Shown here in pieces: positions 35,604 to 43,500 of a stretch of 57,269 nucleotides of DNA (position 1 is its first letter; every line of letters starts with the position of its first letter). Below the pieces are notes generated by a model. The model had not been told where the DNA came from. It was given only the letters and a program-made list of their open reading frames with translations, and did not search any database. Source of the stretch: Bacteroidota bacterium (GTDB lineage Bacteria > Bacteroidota > Bacteroidia > Chitinophagales > JADIYW01); NCBI GenBank assembly GCA_028288625.1, contig JAQBNI010000114.1, positions 1 to 57,269 of the forward strand, read 5' to 3'. The translations under genes and the position numbers were made by a program.

Positions 35604-36407
35604 TCATTGTATCTTAATCAGTAAGATCGAAAATAATAAAGAAATAGAATACGCTGATAACGTACCCCAAACAACACCAATCCCCGGAAATAAAACCATC
35701 ACTAATATTGCGTACAGAAAAAGTGATAAAGATCCTATTGGCGCTTTACGCATAAAAAAGAAAAGCTGATCAGGTTCATAGTAATAATGAAAAATAATTA
35801 AGCCTGCAAAAGTTGCCGCCGGGAACATGGTGAAAATTCCACCCCAAAACGGATCAAGTGTTTTGCCTAATAAAACAACTATGGATATAATGGTTCCGAT
35901 AAATAAAGCTCTGAGTAAAATTTGTTTCCTGTTGTATATATTTTTAATAATGGGGTTGATATTTTTCCGCCTGTTTAAAATAAAATGAGCCAATATCATC
36001 AATAAAAAATACCCGGTAGCACCCACAAATAAATTCTTAAACTTCCAAAAAGCAAATGGGGAAGTCAATGCAAACCATATGATACTACTCGTCATTAAAG
36101 TGGCAATGATTTGTCTGATCTTTGATTGAATATTTTTAGCATAATAAAACGCCACATAAATGTATATCACCGAGGAAAAAACCACGATGCCCAATGGAAC
36201 AAGCGTTGCGGGCACAATGGAAGCAACTTTTTCCGGTGAAGTAGCTATACCCAAAAAGAAAAAACCCAACACCATTGTTGTCGGGGACATCATGATGATC
36301 CCTGCAATTTTTTCATTCGTCTTTTCAGCAAGTAAAGAAAGGAAAGTAATCAATGCACCGCCGACAATAAATGAGGTGATGATTTGTATGGAAAGTGTGA
36401 ATGGCAA
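35604..36407 (-). CDS. Ten-helix membrane protein with internal duplication
   Basis: 267 aa, ~9-10 membrane helices. The halves share a pattern: SLLAEKTNEKIAGIIMMSPTTMVLGFFF (~23-50) and VLLGKTLDPFWGGIFTMFPAATFAGLII (~175-202), each a Gly-rich helix entry, a Pro-containing turn and a second helix. Such duplication is usual in transporters, but I cannot name a family or substrate. The only in-frame start before the first helix is TTG (36407). Confidence 0.65.
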   Translation of the reverse strand: MPFTLSIQIITSFIVGGALITFLSLLAEKTNEKIAGIIMMSPTTMVLGFFFLGIATSPEKVASIVPATLVPLGIVVFSSVIYIYVAFYYAKNIQSKIRQIIATLMTSSIIWFALTSPFAFWKFKNLFVGATGYFLLMILAHFILNRRKNINPIIKNIYNRKQILLRALFIGTIISIVVLLGKTLDPFWGGIFTMFPAATFAGLIIFHYYYEPDQLFFFMRKAPIGSLSLFLYAILVMVLFPGIGVVWGTLSAYSISLLFSILLIKIQ

Positions 36408-36474
36408 TAGTGGTATTTTGTTATGAATTTAAAGCCCTCCATGTATTTGCTTATCATTATATTTCAAAAATAAA

Positions 36475-37573
36475 TTATTCTAAAGTTTTTCTTTTTTCAT
36501 TGTCATAATAATATGTAAGTCTAGAATTTTCTCTTTTTTCCTTATCGTAATATCCAATATCTCCACAAAGAATTTCTTCATATGGCATTCCATCCTTTGC
36601 ATATTCAACATATATTGTTGGAACACAATAATAGGCATCCGGATCCATATCATAATCAACAATAAATTCATACGGTATTCTCAAAAAACTTGTAAAATAA
36701 ACTTTCTTATATTTTTCATTACTTTCTCTATTATCTTCTGGCCATTTAAGAATATCCCAACTTCCATCTTTATCAAAAATTGCGTGACCTCCCATAGTTA
36801 CTAGTTCAATCCCATTTTCATAAAAATCCCAAAATTCACCCTTAAACCAAGTACTAATTCTACCCCTCTCTGCCTCATCTACATTAGGCCAATGTGTATC
36901 ATCCACCGATCTTATAATTACATTTCGATAATTAAACCTAAGGCTAGGGTTATATATGGCCTGATCCCAATACTTTTGATCGAGCTCTCTAAGTAAATCT
37001 CTTTTTAGTCTTTTCTTCAATGCTAAATTTCTTTTTATCTTATCAGCATTAGATTTAGTTTTTCTAATTTGTCTTGGAATATTTTCTTGTTCTAAAAGTC
37101 GTAATATTTTTTCTATTCTTAAGGTTGGTAAAAAATTTATTAATTTTAAGATGTCTTTAAAATCTAAAATATGCCGTCCTTCTTCAAAACCAAATCCACT
37201 AATTATTTTTAACTCAGATATTTATTTTGCTTATTTCCTAAAATAATTATAAATAATTCATCATAATCATTTTGAAAATCATTTTCAAAAAATTTATCTA
37301 GAGTATCTTGGATTTTTTTTTCGATTTTGTTGAAGTAATTTGTATTGCAATTCTATTTTCTTTATCCACTAAATCAATTGCTGGATAGTTCTTGATCACA
37401 GAATTTATGTTCATAAACTGATAGTCAAATATTGCATTAAGTATATCACAAATAGATTTTTCTGAGAAAATATTTGCGTCATATAGATTTAATGAACTTA
37501 AGTTTTCAATACTTATTTGCCAACGTGAAAATTCGTTTGATATAGTTTTTAGTATTAATTCTCTTTTATTCAT
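36475..37573 (-). pseudogene. SMEK-domain protein gene with two frameshifts
   Basis: Three pieces in three frames together make one ~365-codon protein. Piece 1 (37573-37298) has SMEK-domain features NLYDANIFSEKS, NINSVIKNYPAIDLVDKENRIAIQIT. At a run of nine A (37313-37321, minus strand) the frame shifts to DTLDKFFENDFQNDYDELFIIILGNKQNKY (to ~37215). A second shift leads to LKIISGFGFEEGRHILDFKDIL...LRIEKILRLLEQE and on without a start codon into the last piece to 36475 (DGMPYEEILCGDIGYYD). SMEK domains occur in bacterial proteins of accessory and defence-type islands; biochemical role unclear. AT-rich. True decay or homopolymer read errors cannot be separated here. Confidence 0.75.
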
Positions 37574-37696
37574 ATCAATTTAAACTTGTTTTTCTAATCT
37601 TGTCAAAAATCCTTCACTTCCGCAAAAACTGTTATAAGCAATGGCTTCTTGTGCTTTCCCAAAGCAGTATGATTTTTAATAATAGTATATAATTTA

Positions 37697-38149
37697 TTAT
37701 ACAGTTGTTAAATAATATACTGAGCAGACAATCATTAGAAAGACTGCAGTACAAAAAATTACAAAGCCAAGAAATGTAAATCTTTTTCTGGACTGTAGTG
37801 TTTTTTTTCGCTCTTTTTCAATTTCTGAGGGAATATCTAAAGATAGATTTCCAATCTGTGGATACAGTCCAACAGTGAAGATTATAGAGGAAATTAAAAA
37901 AAGGAATGCAGGAATTGCGGCAAATGTTCCTTGATTTGAAGATAAAACATAATGATCTGGAATCACAAATTTTAATAACCCTAAATGAACTGGAATTGCG
38001 CTCGTACTGAGAGTTATCATAAACTTACAAAATTCTCTACTTACAGTTATGGACTCAACAAGAAGGGTTTTACCAGCTTCATATAATGCTTCATTATGCG
38101 GCGTTAATATGGATATATCATCAACTTTTGATTTTAATTCTTCACCCAT
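37697..38149 (-). CDS. Membrane protein of unknown function (island gene 3)
   Basis: 150 aa. Soluble N-terminal helix region (~1-40), hydrophobic segments at ~43-62 and ~75-98, a charged loop with EKERKKTLQSRKR, and a last helix (~125-147). No recognised family. Its ATG overlaps the end of the 86-aa gene by 8 bp, so it belongs to the same transcript. Strongly AT-rich, like the two genes upstream and the SMEK gene downstream. Confidence 0.65.
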   Translation of the reverse strand: MGEELKSKVDDISILTPHNEALYEAGKTLLVESITVSREFCKFMITLSTSAIPVHLGLLKFVIPDHYVLSSNQGTFAAIPAFLFLISSIIFTVGLYPQIGNLSLDIPSEIEKERKKTLQSRKRFTFLGFVIFCTAVFLMIVCSVYYLTTV

Positions 38150-38402
38150 TGTTATTTTTTATTTTTGTTGATGTTCCTACAGCATTTATTCTATTACTAG
38201 AGCTATCATATAGAGTCACAGTTGCTTCAAATTTTTCTTTCACTGTGGGACATGAAAATATTCTTCTAACCCGATATGGTCTTTCACGTTCATACAGATC
38301 GTTAGGAGTCAGCATTTTCATTATGATTGACCGGTCAACTTCTAAACTATACTCATGTTTCTGATTGCAAAGTGGGCATTTTTCAATTATAATTGTTTCC
38401 AT
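38142..38402 (-). CDS. Small CxxC protein (island gene 2)
   Basis: 86 aa. CPLC (Cys9, Cys12) followed by a pattern YRVRRIFSCPTVKEKFEATV with a third Cys; it looks like a half zinc ribbon joined to beta strands and a disordered Lys/Asn tail. Five bases separate it from island gene 1 upstream and it overlaps island gene 3 by 8 bp. Function unknown; tight packing argues it works with the two membrane proteins. Confidence 0.6.
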   Translation of the reverse strand: METIIIEKCPLCNQKHEYSLEVDRSIIMKMLTPNDLYERERPYRVRRIFSCPTVKEKFEATVTLYDSSSNRINAVGTSTKIKNNNG

Positions 38403-38407
38403 AGTAT

Positions 38408-38818
38408 TTAGTTATTGTCTTTTTTTTTATCTAGTCCATTCATTATTCCCCCCAAACCTGCGAATGCAAAGAATCCTGTGACGTATGACCAAAATAAATG
38501 ATCGTGGCGGACTAAATAATATGTCCAAAAAGAAAATCCGGACAAAAATAAAATACCGAAAATAAAATCACCAGGACTGTGAATTTTTAAGCCATTTTTA
38601 TTTGAAACACCATATATTTTTTTAATAGATTCATTTATGCTATTTTTTACGATAGAATAATTTGGATCGTCTTCTTGGAGCATTTTTAAAATATCAAGAT
38701 CTGTCTTTAATGAAGATCGAAAAGTCAAACGAAGATTTCTTAATTGGTATATTGAGCCAAAGAGCCCAACAAAAAGAGCAATAATTTTTATTATTAGTTC
38801 GTAGTCAATTACTAACAT
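38408..38818 (-). CDS. Membrane protein of unknown function (island gene 1)
   Basis: 136 aa. N-terminal helix (~6-24), a cytoplasmic helical segment rich in Asp/Lys (LKTDLDILKMLQEDDPNYSIVKNSINESIKKI, ~38-70), then two helices (~86-104, ~108-126) and a basic tail KKKDNN. The topology, membrane anchors flanking a small soluble domain, resembles membrane effector or sensor proteins of small accessory operons, but no family is recognised. Confidence 0.6.
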   Translation of the reverse strand: MLVIDYELIIKIIALFVGLFGSIYQLRNLRLTFRSSLKTDLDILKMLQEDDPNYSIVKNSINESIKKIYGVSNKNGLKIHSPGDFIFGILFLSGFSFWTYYLVRHDHLFWSYVTGFFAFAGLGGIMNGLDKKKDNN

Positions 38819-38937
38819 TGTAGTTGTTTTAAGCGTTGTGTAGTTGCATAACTTGCCTCTGCAAGAATTTCTACTTCACAATATCGCCATCCTCCACCAA
38901 TATCTTTGTAGTAATAAATAAAAAAAGAGCAACACAT
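38812..38937 (-). pseudogene. Possible gene remnant upstream of island gene 1
   Basis: An open frame reads YYKDIGGGWRYCEVEILAEA, then SYATTQRLKQLQC, and stops with TAG overlapping the island gene 1 start (ATGTTAG), as operonic genes do. Its only ATG falls inside the terminator loop of the conserved element at 38916, so the upstream part of the gene was probably replaced by that element. Confidence 0.35.
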
Positions 38938-39110
38938 TTGTTGCTCTTTAGTTAGGGGTTTTTATTAGTGGGGGTCTTTATGTTTCTACGCCTTAGCGTG
39001 ATGTAAAAGTCTGCCTTTTTCTTTAAGGAAGAAACTGCAATTAACGGGAATTGTGACATGCTTATTTTAGTACTGAGTAGTGAGTAGTGAGATATGAGAT
39101 ATGAGAAATG
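38916..39110 (-). repeat. Conserved ~190-bp element with terminator, copy 1
   Basis: Read on the minus strand: a CTCACTACTCACTACT block, AAATAAGCATGTCAC, a variable ~30 nt, an invariant 35-nt block (39011-38977) containing TCACGCTAAGGCGTAG with an ACGC/GCGT mini-hairpin, a C-rich stretch, CTAACTAAA, then stem GAGCAAC/GTTGCTC (38946-38927) and a T-run. Reads like a small RNA, or a leader, ending in an intrinsic terminator. 100 bp upstream of island gene 1. Confidence 0.7.
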
Positions 39111-39243
39111 AGAAATTAAAGTCTGCTCATCCCCCTGCGCCCCTTGATAAGGGGGAAGGCATTCTACTTAATTCAACAATCCAGAGATTATCATTTCACT
39201 TCGCCTCATTCATCATTCATCATTCAACATTCAACATTCAACA
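39111..39243. repeat. Composite of dispersed intergenic repeats
   Basis: TCATCCCCCTGCGCCCCTTG followed by ATAAGGGGGAAGGC (39128-39160) belongs to the GC-rich family found again at 40903-40960 and 43454-43496. It is followed by five ATTCA(T/A)CATT units (39207-39245), directly before the stop of the secreted-protein gene. With copy 1 of the conserved element this accounts for the 38.82-39.24 kb gap. Confidence 0.6.
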
Positions 39244-39801
39244 TTATTCCACGAACAACCGGATCTTATATTTTTTGTCCGCGTTCTTGTTATTAAAAAG
39301 ATGGAACATGATATTAGGATATTTTTTTGAACCGTTGTTCGTCATCTCAGCAGAAAAAATAGAGATTCTTTGCCTGTACATCCTCGGCGCAAAACCATCT
39401 ACCGTTAAAAATTTTACGAGGTCGTTATATGCTTTCACTGCAGTTTCTTTTTGCTCGTACAACAATTCAAGTGTAATATCTTTTAGTCTCTCGTTCGTCC
39501 CGCGTGCGTGTATGAGGATCAATCCTTTGTCGAAAGGAATTGGCATGTACGGCGAATTTGTAAAATTGAAAGTATGCGTCCATACACTTAAAATACCTGT
39601 GGGCATAAAATACGAACTGGTGGCTGCAGGTTTTATGTAGCTTATTTCTTTTACGGAAGCTAATGTATCAATAATTGCTACAGACATGCTTGATACATCC
39701 TTATTGAAAAATAACTGCTCCACTCTTTTTTCAAATGTTCCGCTTTGCGCGAAAGTTATAGTGGAAATAAAAACAGCAAGGATGGTAACAAATATTCTCA
39801 T
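39244..39801 (-). CDS. Secreted protein, tandem paralogue 1
   Basis: 185 aa from the ATG at 39801, which gives a clean signal peptide (MRIFVTILAVFISTITFAQ) like that of its neighbour. Mature part: FEKRVEQLFFNKDVSSMSVAIIDTLASVKEISY, FNFTNSPYMPIPFDKGLILI, and C-terminal SKKYPNIMFHLFNNKNADKKYKIRLF. Roughly 40-45 percent identical by eye to the next gene upstream. Periplasmic or surface protein of unknown function; a conserved helix then beta-sheet pattern. Confidence 0.7.
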   Translation of the reverse strand: MRIFVTILAVFISTITFAQSGTFEKRVEQLFFNKDVSSMSVAIIDTLASVKEISYIKPAATSSYFMPTGILSVWTHTFNFTNSPYMPIPFDKGLILIHARGTNERLKDITLELLYEQKETAVKAYNDLVKFLTVDGFAPRMYRQRISIFSAEMTNNGSKKYPNIMFHLFNNKNADKKYKIRLFVE

Positions 39802-39952
39802 GGCATGTATTTTTTTACTCATTGAGTAAAAATACAGAAGTTTCGTTAATTGTGATTTCTGTGATTACAATAACATAACCAATCCGAGGGAGCTCCTTAA
39901 TATGTAAGCGGAAAAGTGAAACTCCATTCTGACATCTCATCTCTATTTAACA

Positions 39953-40516
39953 TTACTCCGGGAACAGCCGGATTTTATATTTTTTCTCGTCGTTCCTATT
40001 ATTAAGCAGTACGAACATGATGTGAGGATATTGTTTGGAAGAATGATCTGTAAATTCAGCGGTCGAAAGTGATACTCCTGTCTTATATACCTTGTGGGTT
40101 GTACCTGGCACGCTAAAATATTTTTCGAGTTCAGTGAATGCCTGTATCGCGGCTTCCTTATTTTCAAATTCCAATTGCCACGTGATATCTTTTAAGAGCT
40201 TCTCTTTCCCTTTTTCCTGGACTTCCAGGATGATCATTCCTTTATCAAAAACAATCGGAACATAGGGGGATTGTTTAAATTCAAAAACATGCCTGCGTAC
40301 ATTTACTACGCCTATTGGTGTAACGTTATCACTCAATTTTGGCACCCCATAACTTAAATCTTTTACTGCAGCTAATGTATCAATAAGCGACATGGAATTA
40401 TCGTACACGTGTTTATTGTAAAACAATTGTTCCACTTTTTTATCAAATGTTTCACTTTGTCCAAAGATTACGGAGGAAATAAAAAAAACCGGGATGATTG
40501 AGAATATTCTGATCAT
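39953..40516 (-). CDS. Secreted protein, tandem paralogue 2
   Basis: 187 aa from the ATG at 40516; a GTG nine bases upstream is less likely. Signal peptide ends VIFGQ. Shares FDKKVEQLFYNKHVYDNSMSLIDTLAAVKDLSY, KQSPYVPIVFDKG and KQYPHIMFVLLNNRNDEKKYKIRLFPE with paralogue 1, so a tandem duplication. Conserved-element copy 2 lies 90 bp upstream of its start. Confidence 0.7.
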   Translation of the reverse strand: MIRIFSIIPVFFISSVIFGQSETFDKKVEQLFYNKHVYDNSMSLIDTLAAVKDLSYGVPKLSDNVTPIGVVNVRRHVFEFKQSPYVPIVFDKGMIILEVQEKGKEKLLKDITWQLEFENKEAAIQAFTELEKYFSVPGTTHKVYKTGVSLSTAEFTDHSSKQYPHIMFVLLNNRNDEKKYKIRLFPE

Positions 40517-40605
40517 AGGAAGCACAATTTATTTATAACGGATAATATCCTTAATACAACATCCGCATGGTTTAGAAAGTTTTGTGAATCTGTTTTCCTA
40601 TTTCA

Positions 40606-40795
40606 ATAAAAAAAGAGCAACTCGTTGTTGCTCTTTAGTTAGGGTTTTGTTCAGTGGGGTTTTTATGTTTCTACGCCTTAGCGTGATGTAAAAGTCTATC
40701 TTTTTCTTTATGGATTAAATTGCAATAAACAGTAAATGTGACATGCTTATTTAGTACTTAGTAGTGAGTAGTGAGATATGATATGAGACATGAAA
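40606..40795 (-). repeat. Conserved ~190-bp element with terminator, copy 2
   Basis: Same architecture as copy 1: invariant 35-nt block at 40662-40696, terminator stem GAGCAAC (40615-40621)/GTTGCTC (40627-40633) followed on the minus strand by T8, and the GTGACATGCTTATTTAG and TAGTGAGTAGTGAGA blocks at 40738-40779. Lies between the gene ending at 40964 and paralogue 2, all on the minus strand. Confidence 0.7.
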
Positions 40796-40813
40796 GGTAG
40801 GGGTCTCCTCGCG

Positions 40814-40885
40814 ACCTCTCCCCTAACCCCTCTCCTTAATAAGGAGAGGGGAAATAATCCGCAAAGCGGATTATGGGGTGAGGTG
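40814..40885. repeat. Dispersed GC-rich intergenic repeat, copy B
   Basis: CCTCTCCCCTAACCCC, CCTTAATAAGGAGAGGGG, ATCCGCAAAGCGGATT and GGGGTGAGGTGAG in the order of copy A at 16609-16680, differing at only a few positions. A related segment with an inserted GCCTACCGGCGGGCAGGC palindrome follows at 40903-40960. Confidence 0.75.
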
Positions 40886-40963
40886 AGACTTAAAATTCCA
40901 CTCATCCCCCCTTTATACCCTGCCTACCGGCGGGCAGGCTTGATAAAGGAGGAAGGCAGAGTA

Positions 40964-41893
40964 CTAAGGGTTTAGCAATCCTTTTTGCCTGAATTGCTCC
41001 ACGATCCAGGCATCGCAATAGGAAGGATCGATGGTTTTCACTGTGCGGGCGTGGCGCAGCAGGGCGGAAAAATTATCGGGCAGCCGGTTGATATACCGGA
41101 AAGCGGACGGCAGCGTACCGAACATACATTCCGCTAATAAAAAATGCGGGTCGTTGCGCGCGGTACCGGACGCACGGATCATCTGGCGTTCTGCGGGATC
41201 TACACGGTATCTCCTTACATATTCCAGCAGTCGTGCATGATAATTTTTATCTTCCGTGATCGCCGTGATGGAAGAATAGCGCGGATGTGTTTTGTTCAGC
41301 ATCTGTTCAGTTTGCTTTTCCATTTCTTCGAGACCGTCTTCAAACTGATCGAGCAGTTGAAGATCATAAACAGGATTAGCATGCACCACTTCGAGCAAAT
41401 GACAAATAATGGTGTCTCTCGGAACGCGGATGCCGATCGGATCAGAAATGCCGGAAGGATCATTTAAAAAACGCAGCACCTGGTGAAAAGCAAAATTGAT
41501 TTTTTTCGTTTTATAATAACTCGCGGCGCCGGGCGAAATAAAATAGCGCAGCATATCAAACGCACCAAACCATAATTGTTTTTGCGAAGGAATGCGATCG
41601 ATAAAACCGATCTCCTGCAAGCGCATTAAACGCTTTCGCATGGCGGGATAATAAAATGTATTGAACAATGTAGTGGCAAACCTACCCGTTTTATTTACGA
41701 TCACTTTCGGAGAACCGATCGCTCTCACCATTAGCTGCAAAGGATTTTGCTTCATGCGATCTGTCTTCTCCTCACTTTCATTTTCATTCTCACCCTCCCC
41801 TTCACTTCCCAGATAATCATTCAGCGATATTTGTTTATTGTCGGCGATTGCGCGACCATAAATGTCTTTTTGTATCTGAGGTAAAATGTACAT
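40964..41893 (-). CDS. Conserved hypothetical protein, cytoplasmic
   Basis: 309 aa, no signal or membrane helix. An acidic low-complexity patch (GSEGEGENENESEEKTD, ~30-46) is followed by a mainly helical body: ETEKDKN-type charged segments, LWFGAFDMLRYFISPGAASYY, RVPRDTIICHLLEVVHANPVYD and a C-terminal RQMIRASGTARNDPHFLLAECMFG. I do not recognise a family. Stop of the downstream GNAT gene's start is 2-3 bp away, so they are probably co-transcribed. Confidence 0.6.
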   Translation of the reverse strand: MYILPQIQKDIYGRAIADNKQISLNDYLGSEGEGENENESEEKTDRMKQNPLQLMVRAIGSPKVIVNKTGRFATTLFNTFYYPAMRKRLMRLQEIGFIDRIPSQKQLWFGAFDMLRYFISPGAASYYKTKKINFAFHQVLRFLNDPSGISDPIGIRVPRDTIICHLLEVVHANPVYDLQLLDQFEDGLEEMEKQTEQMLNKTHPRYSSITAITEDKNYHARLLEYVRRYRVDPAERQMIRASGTARNDPHFLLAECMFGTLPSAFRYINRLPDNFSALLRHARTVKTIDPSYCDAWIVEQFRQKGLLNP

Positions 41894-41895
41894 AT

Positions 41896-42408
41896 TTAAA
41901 TTGTTTTAGAGTTGCTGAATAACATCAGTTCTTCTTCATTCATCTTTATCATTTTAGAAAATTTCATCCCGATCTTTTCCAAAAGTTTTATTGAACGGAT
42001 ATTATGCGAAACCGTGATCGCAAAAACTTCATCCAGCATTAAAATATCTTTTGCATGCGTCATTGTTGCGCCTGCAATTTCATAAGCATAGCCCTTCCTC
42101 ATAAATTCAGGCAGGAAGGCAAAGCCAATATCCGGTTTTTCAAGATCGGGTCTTTTTAAAATTCCGCACATACCAATCGGTTGCATGGTTTCTTTTAACT
42201 CCACCATTGAAAGACCATAGCCATTGTTTCTGTAGCTGGTGAACATCAAACGTTCGAGATATTCTTCTGCCTGCTCTTCCGTTTTAATTTTTGTAACCCC
42301 GATAAATTCACTCCAGCCGTCACTATTCAGCAATTCAACAATAAATTTTTTATCCCCGGGTGTGAATTCGCGAAGTATTAACCGCTCTGTTTCGAAGATA
42401 TGTGTCAT
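41896..42408 (-). CDS. GNAT family N-acetyltransferase, RimJ/RimL type
   Basis: 170 aa. TERLILREFTPGD at the N-terminus, PIGMCGILKR, DIGFAFLPEFMRKGYAYEIAGAT (acetyl-CoA loop) and VSHNIRSIKLLEKIGMKF are typical of the Acetyltransf_3 branch acting on protein N-termini or small amines. Substrate unknown. Co-directional with the hypothetical gene downstream and the small membrane gene upstream. Confidence 0.88.
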   Translation of the reverse strand: MTHIFETERLILREFTPGDKKFIVELLNSDGWSEFIGVTKIKTEEQAEEYLERLMFTSYRNNGYGLSMVELKETMQPIGMCGILKRPDLEKPDIGFAFLPEFMRKGYAYEIAGATMTHAKDILMLDEVFAITVSHNIRSIKLLEKIGMKFSKMIKMNEEELMLFSNSKTI

Positions 42409-42414
42409 GTGATT

Positions 42415-42708
42415 TTAAGGATTAGGTCTAATTCTCTTTCTGCTAAAAAATTTATCAGCTATATAAACCAGCAAGATCGAAAATATAAAATTAGAAAATA
42501 TTACTGCCCATATTCTTTCATATACTGGGATTCCGAGTTTTAAATAGTATGAAAGCCCGGATGCAATTGCTACAGGCGTTCCGATGAGCGCAGTCGCTGC
42601 TCTTAAAGGTCCTGGAAATGATTCGTGCACATAAAAAAAACAAGACAGTACAGACGTCAACAAAACAATTGCAGAAAATATTTTTATATGCCTGATAGTA
42701 ATGCTCAT
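42415..42708 (-). CDS. Small membrane protein of unknown function
   Basis: 97 aa with three hydrophobic helices (~8-26, ~37-55, ~62-85) and a basic C-terminus FSRKRIRPNP. Its ATG overlaps the stop of the DUF6438 lipoprotein gene by four bases (ATGA type), indicating coupling. No family recognised. Confidence 0.6.
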   Translation of the reverse strand: MSITIRHIKIFSAIVLLTSVLSCFFYVHESFPGPLRAATALIGTPVAIASGLSYYLKLGIPVYERIWAVIFSNFIFSILLVYIADKFFSRKRIRPNP

Positions 42709-43226
42709 TCCTGACCTTCCAGATGAAATGTTTCTGATGTCCTCGTGAAATTGCCTTCAACACAAATTTGATTTAATACTGAAATCAGGTTGTCCGCAAT
42801 TGCCGGAGGGAACATGGATCGCAAAAACTTACGCTTACCATCGTAATAAACAATAATTGTTATTATAGGTGCATCACAGCAATCCTGCCCGTCAAAATTC
42901 AAATTGTCGAGATCGATTTTGGCAAGTTCAATTTTTAGCTTATTGAATAATGTATCGCTGACCGATCCGACAAAGTACCCGGTTTCTGAACTGTCGATTT
43001 CTGTGGAAGCATTTTTATAAACGACCTCTGCAAAAAGGCGCGCAGTTTTGTCGTTGTTTACCTGCAAGTGATAAACAGGGCAATATCCAAAACATGCAGA
43101 AGTATGAAAAATGATCAGCGCCTTTTGTGTTCCGGTAGCAGTTTCCTTACATGAAGAAAGGTTCATTAATACCAGGAATGTAATAACGATTTTATTTATT
43201 GATCGATTTATATTGTTGCGATGCAT
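42705..43226 (-). CDS. DUF6438-like lipoprotein
   Basis: 173 aa. Signal peptide II with lipobox LSSC (Cys26), then IIFHTSACFGYCPVYHLQVNND, the TxCFGxCPxY signature of DUF6438, followed by ETGYFVGSVSDTLFNKLKIEL and a second Cys pair GQDCCDAP. Probably periplasmic-facing. Conserved-element copy 3 lies 40 bp upstream of its start. Confidence 0.75.
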   Translation of the reverse strand: MHRNNINRSINKIVITFLVLMNLSSCKETATGTQKALIIFHTSACFGYCPVYHLQVNNDKTARLFAEVVYKNASTEIDSSETGYFVGSVSDTLFNKLKIELAKIDLDNLNFDGQDCCDAPIITIIVYYDGKRKFLRSMFPPAIADNLISVLNQICVEGNFTRTSETFHLEGQE

Positions 43227-43265
43227 ATCTAAATATCGTTAGAAGTTTTTAATAGCGATATATAG

Positions 43266-43449
43266 AAATAAAAAAGAGCAACTCTTTGTTGCTCTTAATT
43301 GGGGTTAATTGTTCCTTGGGGGCTTTTATGTTTCTACGCCTTAGCGTGATGTAAAAGTCCACTTTTTTCTTTAGCGAATAAATCTGTATAAACAGGAATT
43401 GTGACATGCTTATTTAGTACTTAGTAGTGAGTAATGAGATGTGAGAATG
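43266..43449 (-). repeat. Conserved ~185-bp element with terminator, copy 3
   Basis: Invariant 35-nt block at 43325-43359, terminator stem GAGCAAC (43276-43282)/GTTGCTC (43288-43294) with minus-strand T-run, and GTGACATGCTTATTTAG plus TAGTGAGTAATGAGA at 43400-43440. Sits between the pit gene stop (43501) and the DUF6438 gene start, all minus strand. The rest of the gap to 43500 is a short GC-rich CTCATCCCC...AAGGGGAAGGC repeat. Confidence 0.7.
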
Positions 43450-43500
43450 AAAGTATCGGCTCATCCCCTTAATCCTCTTGATTAAGGGGAAGGCAGTAGA

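Noticed and set aside
37600-37660. Plus-strand text CAAAAATCCTTCACTTCCGC resembling a tRNA-Ser 3' end, possibly an attachment-site remnant of the island; nearby GCAATGGCT and (minus strand) ATAACAG resemble the cassette sites
   Set aside because: Only ~20 nt match, no intact tRNA gene is in the window to compare with, and no full palindrome can be drawn.
39111-39245. CRISPR-like array of ATTCATCATT units
   Set aside because: Units are ~10 bp, adjacent and without unique spacers; they belong to the dispersed intergenic repeat family.
41031-41467. Plus-strand open frames opposite the 309-aa hypothetical gene
   Set aside because: The minus-strand frame is longer, has coding character throughout and spans a clear start and stop; the plus frames are short and unstructured.
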